From Lysobacteraceae bacterium PS02065 (GTDB lineage: Bacteria; Pseudomonadota; Gammaproteobacteria; Xanthomonadales; Rhodanobacteraceae): 59,826 nucleotides of DNA. The position numbers and the translations under genes were made by a program. Each line of letters opens with the position of its first letter. Within the stretch, counting starts at the first letter, position 1. Below are positions 34,170-43,969 of this stretch, in pieces. The notes beneath the pieces were generated by a model. The model searched no databases. It had not been told where the DNA came from and saw only the letters and a list, made by a program, of their open reading frames with translations. The stretch covers positions 1 to 59,826 of the forward strand of contig JASCPI010000031.1 of the NCBI GenBank assembly GCA_029959555.1. Direction: 5' to 3'.

Positions 34170-34826
34170 TCAGGCGTTGCCGTCGAGCGCCGCGTCGCCG
34201 GTCAGCACGACGTCGGCCGGGCGCTGTGCGAACAGGCCGACCGTGACGACGCCGACGATCTGGTTGATGTCGCGCTCGAGGGCGACCGGATCGGCGATGT
34301 GCAGGCCGTGCACGTCGAGGATCCAGTTGCCGTTGTCGGTGACCACGCCGTCGCGCCAGACCGGCTTGCCGCCACGGTCGACCAGCGCGCGCGCGACGTG
34401 GCTGCGCGCCATCGGGATCACCTCGACCGGCAGCGGGAAGCGGCCGAGCACGTCGACGCGCTTGCTCGGGTCGATGATGCAGACGAACTGCTTCGACGCC
34501 GCCGCGATGATCTTCTCGCGCGTCAGCGCGGCACCGCCGCCCTTGATGAGGCGGCGCTGCGGATCGCACTCGTCGGCGCCGTCGACGTAGAGCGCGAGCT
34601 CGCCGGTCGCATTGAGCTCGAACACCGGAATGCCGCGCTCCTTGAGCAGGCGCGTGGACTGCTCGGAGCTCGACACGGCACCTTCGATGTCGTGACGGCG
34701 CTCGGCGAGCGCATCGATGAAGTGCGCGACGGTAGAGCCGGTGCCGACGCCGACGGTCATGCCGTTCTCGACGTAGCGCATCGCGGCGCGCGCGGCGCGG
34801 CGCTTGCCTTCTTCCTGCGGGGTCAT
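34170..34826 (-). CDS. rpiA: Ribose-5-phosphate isomerase A
   Basis: Pentose-phosphate enzyme of 218 residues, usual family length, interconverting ribose-5-phosphate and ribulose-5-phosphate in the cytoplasm. Motifs: [12 protein letters not shown] near residue 26, SSSEQST near 53, the catalytic DGADECD near 82, and [11 protein letters not shown] near 95. It is 13 nt downstream of the EVE gene and is therefore likely last in an EVE-rpiA unit, perhaps also with fau. Confidence 0.95.
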   Translation of the reverse strand: MTPQEEGKRRAARAAMRYVENGMTVGVGTGSTVAHFIDALAERRHDIEGAVSSSEQSTRLLKERGIPVFELNATGELALYVDGADECDPQRRLIKGGGAALTREKIIAAASKQFVCIIDPSKRVDVLGRFPLPVEVIPMARSHVARALVDRGGKPVWRDGVVTDNGNWILDVHGLHIADPVALERDINQIVGVVTVGLFAQRPADVVLTGDAALDGNA

Positions 34827-34839
34827 GCGGGGCTCCGGG

Positions 34840-35301
34840 TCATTCTAGGGCGAGGATGAAGTCCCACTGCGCACGCGTCACCGGCAGCACGGAGAGGCGG
34901 TTGCCACGGCGGATCAGCGCGAAGTCGCCGAGCTCGTCGGCCTGCGCCTTGAGTTCGTCGAGCGTGATCGTGCGCGCGAGCTTGCGCTTGAAGCGAACGT
35001 CCACCAGCAGCCAGCGCGGTTCCTCGGGACGGCTCGCGGGATCGTGGTAGTCGCTGCGCGGATCGAACTGGGTCGGGTCCGGGTGCGCGAGACTCGCGAC
35101 CTCGGCGAGGCCGACCACGCCGGGTTCGGGACAGTTGGAGTGGTAGAACAGGATGCCGTCGCCGACACGCATGCCGTCGCGCATGTAGTTGCGCGCCTGG
35201 TAGTTGCGCACGCCGCTCCACGGCTCGACCTTGACCTTGGCGAGCGCGTCGATCGAGAACTCCTCGGGCTCGGACTTCATGAGCCAGTAGCGCTTGGTCA
35301 T
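34840..35301 (-). CDS. EVE-domain protein (thymocyte nuclear protein 1-like)
   Basis: Cytoplasmic protein of 153 residues. The EVE signature is clear: [12 protein letters not shown] at the start, [15 protein letters not shown], and [19 protein letters not shown] domains bind modified bases in nucleic acids and are related to PUA and YTH. The start MTKRYW is the family start; the upstream in-frame Met has no family character. It is followed closely by rpiA. Confidence 0.9.
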   Translation of the reverse strand: MTKRYWLMKSEPEEFSIDALAKVKVEPWSGVRNYQARNYMRDGMRVGDGILFYHSNCPEPGVVGLAEVASLAHPDPTQFDPRSDYHDPASRPEEPRWLLVDVRFKRKLARTITLDELKAQADELGDFALIRRGNRLSVLPVTRAQWDFILALE

Positions 35302-35328
35302 CGCGGTGTTCCCGTGGTGATGCGGCAG

Positions 35329-35350
35329 GCCTGCGCGCAAGCGCGCAGGC
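35329..35350. terminator. Hairpin between fau and the EVE gene
   Basis: Perfect inverted repeat of 10 bp (GCCTGCGCGC / GCGCGCAGGC) with a 2-nt centre and no U-tract. It could attenuate read-through from fau into the EVE-rpiA pair. Confidence 0.4.
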
Positions 35351-35362
35351 AGCGCGACGTGC

Positions 35363-35968
35363 TCACGCGTCGCCCGCGCGGCAGTCGATGAGTTCGTTCT
35401 CGGTGGCGACGTAGTCGAGCGCGACGTCCCACGGCGAGGCCTCGATCGCGTCGAGCTCCTGCGCGGCGTAGCCGATGCCGACGTAGACGGGCTGCGCGAC
35501 CTCGGTGCGTTCGCGCAGGAACGCGAACGACGTGTCGTAGTAGCCGCCGCCGTAGCCGAGGCGATGACCGCGACGATCGAAACCGAGCAGCGGCACGAGC
35601 ACGACGTCGAGCCCGGAAGGCTCGACGAGGTCGCCCTCGGCGCATGCGGGCTCGGGAATGCCGTAGCGGTTCGGCTCGAACGCGACGCCGGGATGCCACG
35701 GCGCGAAGCGCAGCAGGCGCGGGCCGGCGAGACGCGGCAGGTAATACCGCTGGCCGCGCCGCTGCAGGCTCGCCACGACGCTGTGCAGGGGCAGCTCGCC
35801 TTCGATCGCCCAGTAGCCGGCGATACGCGGATCGGTCAGGAATTCGGGCAGCTGCTCGAGCGAGGCCGCCACGCCCGTGGCGGCCGCGATGCGCTCGGCG
35901 GCCCCAAGGGCCTGGCGCTTCGCGCGGAGCTCGGCACGCAGGAGTCGCCGCTCGTCTTCGACTGTCAT
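35363..35968 (-). CDS. fau: 5-formyltetrahydrofolate cyclo-ligase
   Basis: Folate enzyme of 201 residues (YgfA/Fau). It converts 5-formyl-THF to methenyl-THF with ATP. Visible are the N-terminal basic helix LLRAELRAKRQAL, the substrate pocket FEPNRYGIPEP, and the ATP-binding LVPLLGFDRRGHRLGYGGG near residues 127-146. It follows the 6S RNA gene directly, the classic zapA-ssrS-fau arrangement, and is probably expressed partly from the 6S transcript by read-through as in E. coli. Confidence 0.95.
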   Translation of the reverse strand: MTVEDERRLLRAELRAKRQALGAAERIAAATGVAASLEQLPEFLTDPRIAGYWAIEGELPLHSVVASLQRRGQRYYLPRLAGPRLLRFAPWHPGVAFEPNRYGIPEPACAEGDLVEPSGLDVVLVPLLGFDRRGHRLGYGGGYYDTSFAFLRERTEVAQPVYVGIGYAAQELDAIEASPWDVALDYVATENELIDCRAGDA

Positions 35969-35989
35969 GCGCGCCGCAGCTTGGGAAAG

Positions 35990-36187
35990 AAGTGGCGTCC
36001 TCCGCCGTGCCGATGCACACCTAACGACCTTGAACCAATGGGTTCAGGTGGGAGGGCTCTGCAAGGCCATCAGGCTTTCCGCTCGAGGCGGACATGCACA
36101 CCGGCCGTCACATGGCCATCCCGGGTCGTCTACAGGTACAAGGCAATATGTTGGGATGCGCTGTCGCACACCGCCGAGGACACCGGG
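35990..36187 (-). ncRNA. ssrS: 6S RNA
   Basis: About 198 nt between zapA and fau on their strand, the conserved location of ssrS. The 3' half has CCTGAACCCATTGGTTCAAG, matching the E. coli 6S signature around CCTTGAACCAAGGGTTCAAG. The ends pair as expected for the closing stem: GGTGTCCTC with GAGGACGCC, 9 bp with one G-U. 6S RNA mimics an open promoter and binds the sigma-70 RNA polymerase holoenzyme in stationary phase. Ends are approximate. Confidence 0.85.
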
Positions 36188-36189
36188 GT

Positions 36190-36486
36190 CTATTGTAGTG
36201 ACGCAGGCAAACCGGCATCAAGCTTCGACTTCAACGTCTGCAGGTGGCGTTCAAGATGCGCGTCGCGATCGGCGCCCGCACGACGCTCGCCGAGCAGCTC
36301 GTGGGCGATGTTGAGGCCGGCCAGCACGGCGATGCGCTCGAGGCCGCCGCCGCGGTGCGCCTCGCGCAGCTCGCGAAGCTTGCCGTCGAGGTAGTTCGCG
36401 GCCGCGACGAGGCCGGCGCGCTCCTCGGGGGCGCACGCGATGAGGTATTCGCGATCGAGGATGCGGACGGCGACCGGCTCGCTCAT
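36190..36486 (-). CDS. zapA: Cell division protein ZapA
   Basis: Small cytoplasmic protein of 98 residues, typical ZapA length. It binds and bundles FtsZ at mid-cell. The N-terminal strand VAVRILDREYLIACAPEERAG and the C-terminal coiled coil (IAVLAGLNIAHELLGER onwards) agree with the family. Its ATG overlaps the stop codon of the upstream coiled-coil gene (ATGA), so they are translated together. The stop codon lies within the 6S promoter. Confidence 0.9.
   Translation of the reverse strand: MSEPVAVRILDREYLIACAPEERAGLVAAANYLDGKLRELREAHRGGGLERIAVLAGLNIAHELLGERRAGADRDAHLERHLQTLKSKLDAGLPASLQ
36192..36221 (-). promoter_or_regulatory. Promoter of 6S RNA, inside the end of zapA
   Basis: Minus-strand TTGATG and TACAAT (five of six bases of the -10 consensus) are separated by 18 nt, and the -10 ends 5-7 nt before the expected 6S start. 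It overlaps the last codons and stop of zapA. Confidence 0.55.
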
Positions 36487-36710
36487 GCCTGGTTCTGCTC
36501 CAGCGACTTCAGGCGCGCGATCATCGCCTCCACGCGCGTGCGTGCCTGCTCGTTGCGCGAGAGCAGCGTGGCGCGTTCGTTGGCGAGCTGCTCCTGGCTC
36601 TGGCGCAGGCTGCGGTTCTCGTCCGTGAGGCGGCGGCAGAGCTCGACCAGGCGATCGACCTGGCCGCCGATTTCCGCGACCGCGGACAGCGTGGAATCAT
36701 GCTCCGACAT
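36483..36710 (-). CDS. TIGR02449-like coiled-coil protein (ZapB-like)
   Basis: Coiled-coil protein of 75 residues with heptad-like spacing (QVDRLVELCRRLTDENRSL and repeats up to the end). The length, sequence type and location before zapA fit family TIGR02449, whose members resemble ZapB and may take part in division. The function is not proven. It overlaps zapA by 4 nt. Confidence 0.75.
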   Translation of the reverse strand: MSEHDSTLSAVAEIGGQVDRLVELCRRLTDENRSLRQSQEQLANERATLLSRNEQARTRVEAMIARLKSLEQNQA

Positions 36711-36718
36711 GGCGTCCA

Positions 36719-39700
36719 CTATACACCGGAAACCGGCCAGTCCATGGGGTCGCCGAGGCTGCTGCGACGCCGTTGCGAACGGTCGCGCAGGAACGCGAAA
36801 CAGGCCTCGGGCGGGATCGGCCGGGACAGCCAGTGGCCTTGCACCTCGTCGCAGCCCTGCTCGCGCAGGTACTCGACCTGCTCGGCGATCTCGACGCCTT
36901 CGGCGACCACGTTCAGGCCCAGCGAGTGGGCCATCGTGATGACCGTCGCGGTGATCGCCTCGTCGTCGGGGTCGGTGGTGATGTCGCCGACGAATTCCTT
37001 GTCGATCTTGAGCGTGTCGATCGGCAGACGCTTGAGGTAGCTCAGCGACGAGTAACCCGTGCCGAAGTCGTCGATCGACAGCGTCACGCCGACCGCCTTG
37101 AGCTGGCGCAGCGTCGTGATCGACTGCTCGGCGTTGGCCATGATGACACTCTCGGTCAACTCGAGCTCGAGCTGGTTCGGCGCCATGTCGTTGTCGGCGA
37201 GGATGTCGCACAGGCGCTGGGTGAGGTCGCCGCGCTGCAGCTGCAGCACCGACAGGTTCACCGACACCGAGATGTCGCGCAGGCCGGCGCGGTTCCAGGC
37301 CGACAGCTGACGACAGGCCTGCTCGAGCACCCAGTCGCCGATCTCGACGATGAGGCCCGTCTCCTCGGCGATCGGCACGAACGTCGACGGCGGCACGCTG
37401 CCGAGTTCCTCGCTGTTCCAGCGCAGCAGCGTCTCGACGCCGGTGATGCGATCGTCGAGCAGCGACAGCTTGGGCTGGTAGACGAGGCTGAACTCGTTGC
37501 GCTCGAGCGCCTTGCGCAAGGCGCCGACCAGCGTCGCGCGCAGGCGTGCGGCGGCGTCCATCGACTCGGTGTAGACCTTGTACGTCTTCCGGCCGTGCTC
37601 CTTGGCCTGGTACATCGCGGTATCGGCGAACTTGAGCAGGTCGGTCGGCGTCTGCGCGTGGTCCGGATACAGGCTGATGCCGATCGACGGCGAGATCACG
37701 ACCTCCTGGCCGTCGTCGAGCTCGAGCGGTGCTTCGAACGCTGTGATGATCTTCTGCGAGACCCGCTCCGCCTCGATCGCGTCGGTGAGCTCCTCGAGCA
37801 CGATGTTGAACTCGTCGCCACCGATGCGCGCGACCGTGTCGCCGTCGCGCACATGGTCGCGCAGACGGCTGCCGGCGGCCTTGAGCATGCGGTCACCGGC
37901 CGCGTGGCCCATCGAGTCGTTGACGTGCTTGAAACGGTCGAGGTCGAGGAACAGTACCGCGACCTTGCGGGCGCCGCGCCGCGCGCGCACGACCGCGTGG
38001 CCGAGGCGCTCGAACAGCAGCGTGCGGTTCGGCAGGCCGGTCAGCGTGTCGTAGTTGGCGAGGTAGCGCAGCTCCTGCTCGTTGCGCTTGCGCTCCGTGA
38101 TGTCGGTGATGACCTGCACGTAGTGCATGCGCTGACCCTGCGCATCGCGCACCTCGCTGCTCTGCAGCCAGGACAGGAACTCCTCGCCGTCCTTGCGACG
38201 CTGCCACAGCTCGCCGCGCCAGTGGCCGTCGCGCGCGAGCGCGTCGCGCAGCGACTGGTAGTGCTCGGGCGAGTGCTGCGCGCAGTTGAGCAGCGACGCC
38301 GAGCGGCCCCGCAGCTCGTGCTCCTGCCAGCCGGTCATGCGCGTGAAGGCGGGGTTGATCGAGATGAAGCGGAAGTCGAGGTCGGTGACCGACACCGCCT
38401 CGCTCATGCTGCCGATGACCTGCTGCGCGATGCGGCGGTCGCGCTCGGCCTCGCGCGTCGCGGTGACGTTGCGCGCGGTACCGCAGATGCGCAGCGGCCG
38501 CCCGGCCTCGTTGCGCTCGACGATCTTGCCGCGCGCGAGCACCCAGATCCACTCGCCCTCGCGCGCACGCACGCGCTGCTCGGACTCGAACAGCGAGGCC
38601 TTGCCGGTGATGTGGTCGTCGAGGCGCTGCGCGATCGCACGCTGGTCGTCGGGATGCACGTGCCCCCGCACCCACTCGTAGACCGAACCCGCATCCTCGC
38701 GCTGGTTGCCGCGACGATCGGCACCGAGGCGCACGAGCACCCCCGAGTCCATGTCGAGGTCCCAGAACTCGTCCGACGACCCCCACAGCGCGAGGCGCAG
38801 ACGGTCCTCGCGCTCCTGGATCTCGCGGTGGTGGCGGCGCTCCTCGAGTCGCTTGCGCCGCACCGACTGCCATACGAACAGCACGGCGAGCACGCCGAAC
38901 AGGACGTAGGCGACCTGCATCGGCAGGCTGTTCCACCATTCGGGCCGGATGCGCAGCGCGAGCGACGCCGAGTCGTTGCTCCAGTAGCCGTCGTGGTTGC
39001 TGGCCTGGACCTGGAAAACATAGTTGCCGGCGTCGAGGTTCGTGTAGGTCGCATCGCTGCGCGCGCCGGCGTCGACCCAGTGCTCGTCGAAGCCCTCGAG
39101 GCGGTAGCGGAAGCGGTTGCGCTCCGGTGCGGTGAAGTCGAGCGCGGCGAATTCGAAGCGCACGACGCGGTCGACCTGCTGCATCGCCAGCTCGGGGCCG
39201 GGTCGATCCTGCGATTCGCCCGCGTTGCCGATGCGCACCCCGGTGATCACGATCGGCGGCACGTAACGGCTCGCGACGACGGCGCCCGGCATGACGATGT
39301 TGAGGCCGGCGAGGCCCCCGAACGCGAACTCGCCGTTGGCCAGCGCGAGCGAGGAACCGCCGTTGAACTCCAGACCCTGCAGACCGTCCTTGAGCGAGAA
39401 CGTGTGGAACACGGCATTCGCGGCGTCGAACGCGACGATCCCGCGGTTCGTGCTGAACCACAGGCGGCCCATCGGATCCTCGAGGATCGCGTACACCGTC
39501 GGATCGGGCAGGCCGTCGCGCACGCCGTAGCGCGTGAAGCGCGGCACGCCGTCGTCGAGCGTGCTGAGATGGTTCAGGCCGCTGTGCGTGCCGATCCAGA
39601 AGCTGCCGTCGGCGGCTTCGTGGATGTCGCGCACGAGGTTGCCGGACAGCGAGTGCGGATCGTTGGCGGCGTGCTCGATCGTGCGCACCGCGCCGGTCGC

Positions 39701-41332
39701 CGGATCGATGACGTTGAGCCCGTCGAGCGTGCCTGCCCAGATCCGCCCCTTGCGGTCCTCGTGCAGGGCGATGACGTGGTCGTGGGTGAGGCTGGCCGCA
39801 TCACCGTCGATGTGCCGCCAGGAGCGCGAGGTGCCGGTACGCGGATCGTGGCGCGTGACGCCCTCGGCGTTCGAGCCGTACCAGATGCTGCCGTCGCGCG
39901 CGACGATGAGCGTGCGGTAGCCGCGATCACGCGACTCGCCGACCCGGCCCAGCGTACCGGCCAGCGGCGTGACCACGGCCGTCGCGGCGTCGAACCGGCC
40001 GACGCCGAGGTTGGTCGCGAACCACATCGCGCCCGAGGCGTCGCGCGCGAGCGCCTCGACATGCAGGCGTGTCGGCGCCTTCAGGCCGAACGCCGCCGTG
40101 ATGGCCGCCGTGTGATCCTCGAACCGATCGGCGCTGCGATCGTAGTGGCGCAGGCCACCGCCGTCGGTCCCGAGCCACAGGGCATCCGGACCATCCTGGA
40201 GGATCGCGCGGATGCTGTTGGCTCCCGTCTCGAAGCTCGCCGCCCGGTTGTCGACGACATAGCGGAAGGTCGCACCGTCCGGATCGACTTTCGCGAGTCC
40301 GGTGGTTTCACCGCCGAGCCACAACAGGCCCGACCGATCGACGAACAGGCGCGCGATCGTCGGCTCCTGCAGGCCCCTCGGAAGTTCGCGGTTCGGATGG
40401 ATCCAGCGCACGCCCTCGCGGCCGGTTTCGTGGATCGCCAGACCCTCGCCCCTGACGGACATCCACACGCGCCCGGCCATGTCCTCGGCGAGCGACGTCA
40501 CCTTGCCATGGCCCTGCGCCGACCAGAGGACGCGAGCCTCGCCACTGACCTGGTCGACCCGGTACAGCGCGCCGGAACCCGCCACGTAGATGACGCGGTC
40601 GCGACCCTCCATGACGCTCGTGAGATCGCCCAGCACACCGGCGGCCACGCGTTCCGCGACCTGGTCGCCACGAGGCACGCGCAGCAGGCCTTGCGCGGTC
40701 GCGGCCCACACGGTGCCGTCCGACGCGTGCACGAGGCTGCGTACCGGATTCGGTGCCGCGCCTTCGGCGGGCGACAGCGTGGTACGCATGCGCGTGGCGG
40801 GATCGAGGCGCTCGAGACCATGCCGCGAGCCGATCCACACGGCGCCCTGCGAATCGACCGTGAGCGCGGTGACGGAGTCGCGCAAGCCGCGCAGGGGCGT
40901 ATCGTCGTCGAGCATGAAAGGCTCGAAGTGCCCGGTGGCCGCATCGAAGCGCGAGACGCCGCTGACGTTGGTGCCGACCCACAGGTGTCCATCGGCACCG
41001 TCGGCGAGCGCCATGAGCACGCCTTCGGGCAGGCTCGTGCGATCGTCGCCATCGTGCGCGTAGAGGCGGAACCGGTAACCGTCGAAGCGGTGCAGCCCGC
41101 CTTGCGTACCGACCCACAGGAAGCCCGCGGCATCCTGGTGGATGACGTTGACGGAACTCTGCAGCAGGCCGTGATCGGCACCGATGGCGTCGAAGTAGAA
41201 CGCGCGCTCGACGGCCATGGCCGGCGCGAACGTGGCGAACCATGCGCAGGCGACGATCAGCGCGCGCAGCAGATGGGCGCGCGCACCTGCTCGCGGACCC
41301 ATCCTGCATGGAAGCTTGCTGCGTGTGCGCAT
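36719..41332 (-). CDS. Propeller-Y_Y_Y-PAS-GGDEF-EAL sensor protein
   Basis: Membrane signalling protein of about 1537 residues. Signal or anchor near 10-30; then two-component-regulator propeller repeats (about 40-690, e.g. GFLWVGTQGGLHRFDGYRF); a Y_Y_Y domain (about 695-785); a membrane segment (VLFGVLAVLFVWQ); PAS domains (about 830-1090). The GGDEF domain keeps GGDEF near residue 1171 and an inhibitory RxxD five residues before it. The EAL domain has ETLLRW for EALLRW near 1300; LELELTES, DDFGTGYSS and VVAEGVE are intact. It may thus both make and degrade cyclic-di-GMP. The start MRTRSK follows GAGGCGG; a later Met at 41302 is possible. Confidence 0.85.
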   Translation of the reverse strand: MRTRSKLPCRMGPRAGARAHLLRALIVACAWFATFAPAMAVERAFYFDAIGADHGLLQSSVNVIHQDAAGFLWVGTQGGLHRFDGYRFRLYAHDGDDRTSLPEGVLMALADGADGHLWVGTNVSGVSRFDAATGHFEPFMLDDDTPLRGLRDSVTALTVDSQGAVWIGSRHGLERLDPATRMRTTLSPAEGAAPNPVRSLVHASDGTVWAATAQGLLRVPRGDQVAERVAAGVLGDLTSVMEGRDRVIYVAGSGALYRVDQVSGEARVLWSAQGHGKVTSLAEDMAGRVWMSVRGEGLAIHETGREGVRWIHPNRELPRGLQEPTIARLFVDRSGLLWLGGETTGLAKVDPDGATFRYVVDNRAASFETGANSIRAILQDGPDALWLGTDGGGLRHYDRSADRFEDHTAAITAAFGLKAPTRLHVEALARDASGAMWFATNLGVGRFDAATAVVTPLAGTLGRVGESRDRGYRTLIVARDGSIWYGSNAEGVTRHDPRTGTSRSWRHIDGDAASLTHDHVIALHEDRKGRIWAGTLDGLNVIDPATGAVRTIEHAANDPHSLSGNLVRDIHEAADGSFWIGTHSGLNHLSTLDDGVPRFTRYGVRDGLPDPTVYAILEDPMGRLWFSTNRGIVAFDAANAVFHTFSLKDGLQGLEFNGGSSLALANGEFAFGGLAGLNIVMPGAVVASRYVPPIVITGVRIGNAGESQDRPGPELAMQQVDRVVRFEFAALDFTAPERNRFRYRLEGFDEHWVDAGARSDATYTNLDAGNYVFQVQASNHDGYWSNDSASLALRIRPEWWNSLPMQVAYVLFGVLAVLFVWQSVRRKRLEERRHHREIQEREDRLRLALWGSSDEFWDLDMDSGVLVRLGADRRGNQREDAGSVYEWVRGHVHPDDQRAIAQRLDDHITGKASLFESEQRVRAREGEWIWVLARGKIVERNEAGRPLRICGTARNVTATREAERDRRIAQQVIGSMSEAVSVTDLDFRFISINPAFTRMTGWQEHELRGRSASLLNCAQHSPEHYQSLRDALARDGHWRGELWQRRKDGEEFLSWLQSSEVRDAQGQRMHYVQVITDITERKRNEQELRYLANYDTLTGLPNRTLLFERLGHAVVRARRGARKVAVLFLDLDRFKHVNDSMGHAAGDRMLKAAGSRLRDHVRDGDTVARIGGDEFNIVLEELTDAIEAERVSQKIITAFEAPLELDDGQEVVISPSIGISLYPDHAQTPTDLLKFADTAMYQAKEHGRKTYKVYTESMDAAARLRATLVGALRKALERNEFSLVYQPKLSLLDDRITGVETLLRWNSEELGSVPPSTFVPIAEETGLIVEIGDWVLEQACRQLSAWNRAGLRDISVSVNLSVLQLQRGDLTQRLCDILADNDMAPNQLELELTESVIMANAEQSITTLRQLKAVGVTLSIDDFGTGYSSLSYLKRLPIDTLKIDKEFVGDITTDPDDEAITATVITMAHSLGLNVVAEGVEIAEQVEYLREQGCDEVQGHWLSRPIPPEACFAFLRDRSQRRRSSLGDPMDWPVSGV

Positions 41333-41515
41333 CCGGATACCGCCTCGCCAGACTCCATCGTCCCGCAGCGGTCGTGTCGCGGCTTGCGCCCCGGGCACGC
41401 GTCGACGTTCCTTCCCCCGCTTGGTCGCCGCAGTGTAGGCAATCGGCTGCGCGCGTGCACGTCGCGTCCCGCGCGACGCGCTAGAATCACGTGCATCTCC
41501 CCGCGGACGTGATGC

Positions 41516-42079
41516 GTGACCGATTCATCCCCTCTCGACCACGACGACCTCGGCCGCACGCTGGCCCACCTCAAGGCCGGCCTCGGCGCCAGCGAGGTGC
41601 ACGGCTCACTGGTCGGCTTCCTGAGCGGCGGTGGCCGCGCCGATCCACGCCGCTGGCCCGAAGCGCTCGCGATCGACCTCGACGACGACGGCGATGCGCG
41701 CATGGCCGCGCTGTATCCGGCCTGCCTCGCCCAGCTCGAGGATCAGGAGCTCGGCTTCGAGCCCCTGCTGCCGCGCGACGATGCGCCGCTGCCCGATCGT
41801 GCCGATGCCCTCGTCGCATGGTGCCGTGGCTTCCTCGGCGGCATCGGTCTGGCCGGTGCCGGACATCCGGGCACGTGCTCGGCCGACGCGACCGAGATCC
41901 TGCGTGACGTCGCCACGATCGCGGGATCCTCGTTCGATCTCGAGGACGAGGACGAGGACGAGGCCGCGCTGACCGAAGTGCTCGAGTTCGTGCGCGTCGG
42001 CGTGCTGCTGCTGTACGGCGAGTTCAACGGCATGCCGCGCACGGGTGCCGGCGCGCCGCCGAGCCGACGCCTGCACTGA
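41516..42079 (+). CDS. ygfB: UPF0149 protein YgfB
   Basis: Cytoplasmic all-helical protein of 187 residues. It has the UPF0149 features: an N-terminal helix with SEVHGSLVGFLSG, a central CRGFLGGIGLAG, and an acidic patch (EDEDEDEAALTEVLEFVRVG). GTG is the likely start, since no in-frame ATG precedes it. In E. coli ygfB precedes pepP, as here with a 10-nt gap, and in Pseudomonas YgfB modulates gene expression linked to beta-lactam resistance (family knowledge). A TAGAAT -10-like box lies 28 nt before the start. Confidence 0.85.
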   Translation: MTDSSPLDHDDLGRTLAHLKAGLGASEVHGSLVGFLSGGGRADPRRWPEALAIDLDDDGDARMAALYPACLAQLEDQELGFEPLLPRDDAPLPDRADALVAWCRGFLGGIGLAGAGHPGTCSADATEILRDVATIAGSSFDLEDEDEDEAALTEVLEFVRVGVLLLYGEFNGMPRTGAGAPPSRRLH

Positions 42080-42089
42080 GCACCACCAC

Positions 42090-43403
42090 GTGACCATCCC
42101 CGCCAGCGAATTCGCCCGCCGTCGCCGCCAGCTCATGCGTATGGCCGGCCGCGACGCGATCGTCATCGTCCCCGCCGCGCCGGAGCGCGTGCGCAACAAC
42201 GACGCGCATTATCCGTATCGTCAGGACAGCGATTTCCACTATCTGAGCGGCTTCCCGGAACCCGAGGCCGTGCTCGCGCTGATCCCCGGCCGCGCGCAGG
42301 GCGAGACGATCCTGTTCTGCCGCGAGAAGGATCCCGAGCGCGAGCGCTGGGACGGCGCGCGCGCCGGCCACGAAGGCGCCGTCGAACAGTACGGTTTCGA
42401 CGACGCGTTCCCGATCGCCGACATCGACGACATCCTGCCCGGCATGATCGAGGGACGCTCGCGCGTCTACTACCACTTCGGCCGCGACACCGAGTTCGAC
42501 CTCAAGCTGATCGGCTGGGTCAACCGCGTGCGCGCGATGGTGCGCCAGGGCGCGAAGCCGCCGCACGAGTTCGTCGCGCTTTCGCATCTGCTGCACGACC
42601 TGCGCCTGTTCAAGTCGCGCGCCGAGCTGCGCACGATGAGGCGCTCCGCGCAGATCGCCGCCGAAGCGCACGTGAGGGCGATGCGCACGACGCGGCCCGG
42701 CATGAACGAACACGAGGTCGAGGCCGAGCTGCTGCACACGTTCCGGCGTCACGGCGCCGTGGCGAGCTACGAGCCGATCGTCGGCGGTGGCGCGAACGCC
42801 TGCGTGCTGCACTACCGCGCCAACAACGCGCCGCTGCGCGACGGCGACCTGCTGCTCATCGATGCCGGTGCCGAGTTCGAGTGCTACGCGTCGGACATCA
42901 CGCGCACGTTCCCGGTCAACGGGCGCTTCTCGCCCGAGCAGCGCGCGCTCTACGACATCGTGCTGGCCGCACAGGCCGCAGCGATCGACGCGGTGCGCCC
43001 GGGTCGCGCCTACGACGCCTACCACGAGGCCGCCGTGCGCGTGATCACGCGCGGCCTGATCGAGCTCGGCCTGCTCAAGGGCACGCTCGATGCCAACCTG
43101 CGCGACCACGCCTACCGTCGCTTCTACATGCACAAGACCGGGCACTGGCTCGGTCTCGACGTACACGACGTCGGCGATTACCGCATCGATGGCGAGTTCC
43201 GCGAGCTCGAGCCCGGCATGGTCGTGACGGTCGAACCCGGCATCTACGTCGCGCCGGACCTCAAGGGCGTTCCGGCGCGCTGGCGCGGCATCGGCATCCG
43301 CATCGAGGACGACGTCGTCGTCACGAGCGGCGACCCCGAGGTCATCACGCGCGACGTGCCGAGCGATCCCGACGCGATCGAAGCGCTCATGGCGAAGCGC
43401 TGA
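42090..43403 (+). CDS. pepP: Xaa-Pro aminopeptidase
   Basis: Cytoplasmic metallopeptidase of 437 residues (E. coli PepP has 441) removing N-terminal residues before Pro. The two-Mn ligands are Asp258 and Asp269 in [20 protein letters not shown], His352 in [13 protein letters not shown] region, Glu382 in [10 protein letters not shown] and Glu406 in [10 protein letters not shown]. The GTG start VTIPASEF gives the family length and N-terminus; a longer frame reaches into ygfB. The two genes form the conserved ygfB-pepP unit. Confidence 0.95.
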   Translation: MTIPASEFARRRRQLMRMAGRDAIVIVPAAPERVRNNDAHYPYRQDSDFHYLSGFPEPEAVLALIPGRAQGETILFCREKDPERERWDGARAGHEGAVEQYGFDDAFPIADIDDILPGMIEGRSRVYYHFGRDTEFDLKLIGWVNRVRAMVRQGAKPPHEFVALSHLLHDLRLFKSRAELRTMRRSAQIAAEAHVRAMRTTRPGMNEHEVEAELLHTFRRHGAVASYEPIVGGGANACVLHYRANNAPLRDGDLLLIDAGAEFECYASDITRTFPVNGRFSPEQRALYDIVLAAQAAAIDAVRPGRAYDAYHEAAVRVITRGLIELGLLKGTLDANLRDHAYRRFYMHKTGHWLGLDVHDVGDYRIDGEFRELEPGMVVTVEPGIYVAPDLKGVPARWRGIGIRIEDDVVVTSGDPEVITRDVPSDPDAIEALMAKR

Positions 43404-43416
43404 GCGGGCGGCCGCG

Positions 43417-43956
43417 ATGATCCATCCGATCCTGCGCATGGGCGATCCGCGCCTGCTGCGCGTCGCGCCGCCGGTGCCCGACATGATGCTCGGCAGCGCC
43501 GAACTCGAGGCACTGATCGCCGACCTGTTCGAGACGATGGCCGCGGCCGGCGGAGTGGGCCTCGCCGCGCCGCAGATCGGTGTAGACCTGCAGCTCGTGA
43601 TCTTCGGTTTCGAGCGCTCGGAACGTTATCCCGAGGCACCGCCGGTGCCGCGCACGATCCTGCTCAACCCGGTCATCGAGGTGCTGGATGCGACACTCGA
43701 GGACGGCTGGGAGGGTTGTCTTTCCGTGCCGGGCCTGCGCGGTCTCGTGCCGCGACCGCGGGCGATCCGCTATCGCGGCGTCGATCCGCAGGGTGTGCCC
43801 ATCGATCGTGAAGCCGAAGGCTTCCACGCACGCGTCGTGCAGCACGAGTGCGACCACCTGATCGGCCGGCTCTACCCGACCCGCATGCAGGACCTGACCC
43901 GACTCGGTTTCACCGACGTGCTGTTCCCGGGCCTGGACCCGGCATCGGACGACTGA
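43417..43956 (+). CDS. def: Peptide deformylase
   Basis: Cytoplasmic Fe/Zn enzyme of 179 residues that removes the formyl group from new polypeptides. The three signature motifs are present: [10 protein letters not shown] (47-56), EGCLSVPG with metal ligand Cys101, and QHECDH with His143, Glu144 and His147. It lies 13 nt after pepP and may share its message; both act on protein N-termini. def is usually paired with fmt, which is absent here, so this may be a second deformylase copy. Confidence 0.95.
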   Translation: MIHPILRMGDPRLLRVAPPVPDMMLGSAELEALIADLFETMAAAGGVGLAAPQIGVDLQLVIFGFERSERYPEAPPVPRTILLNPVIEVLDATLEDGWEGCLSVPGLRGLVPRPRAIRYRGVDPQGVPIDREAEGFHARVVQHECDHLIGRLYPTRMQDLTRLGFTDVLFPGLDPASDD

Positions 43957-43969
43957 CGCCGCGCGTCAG
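43953..43969. terminator. Shared hairpin between convergent def and NlpC/P60 genes
   Basis: CTGACGC and GCGTCAG pair around a 3-nt loop and span the stop codons of both converging genes, only 9 nt apart. No U-tract. Confidence 0.4.
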
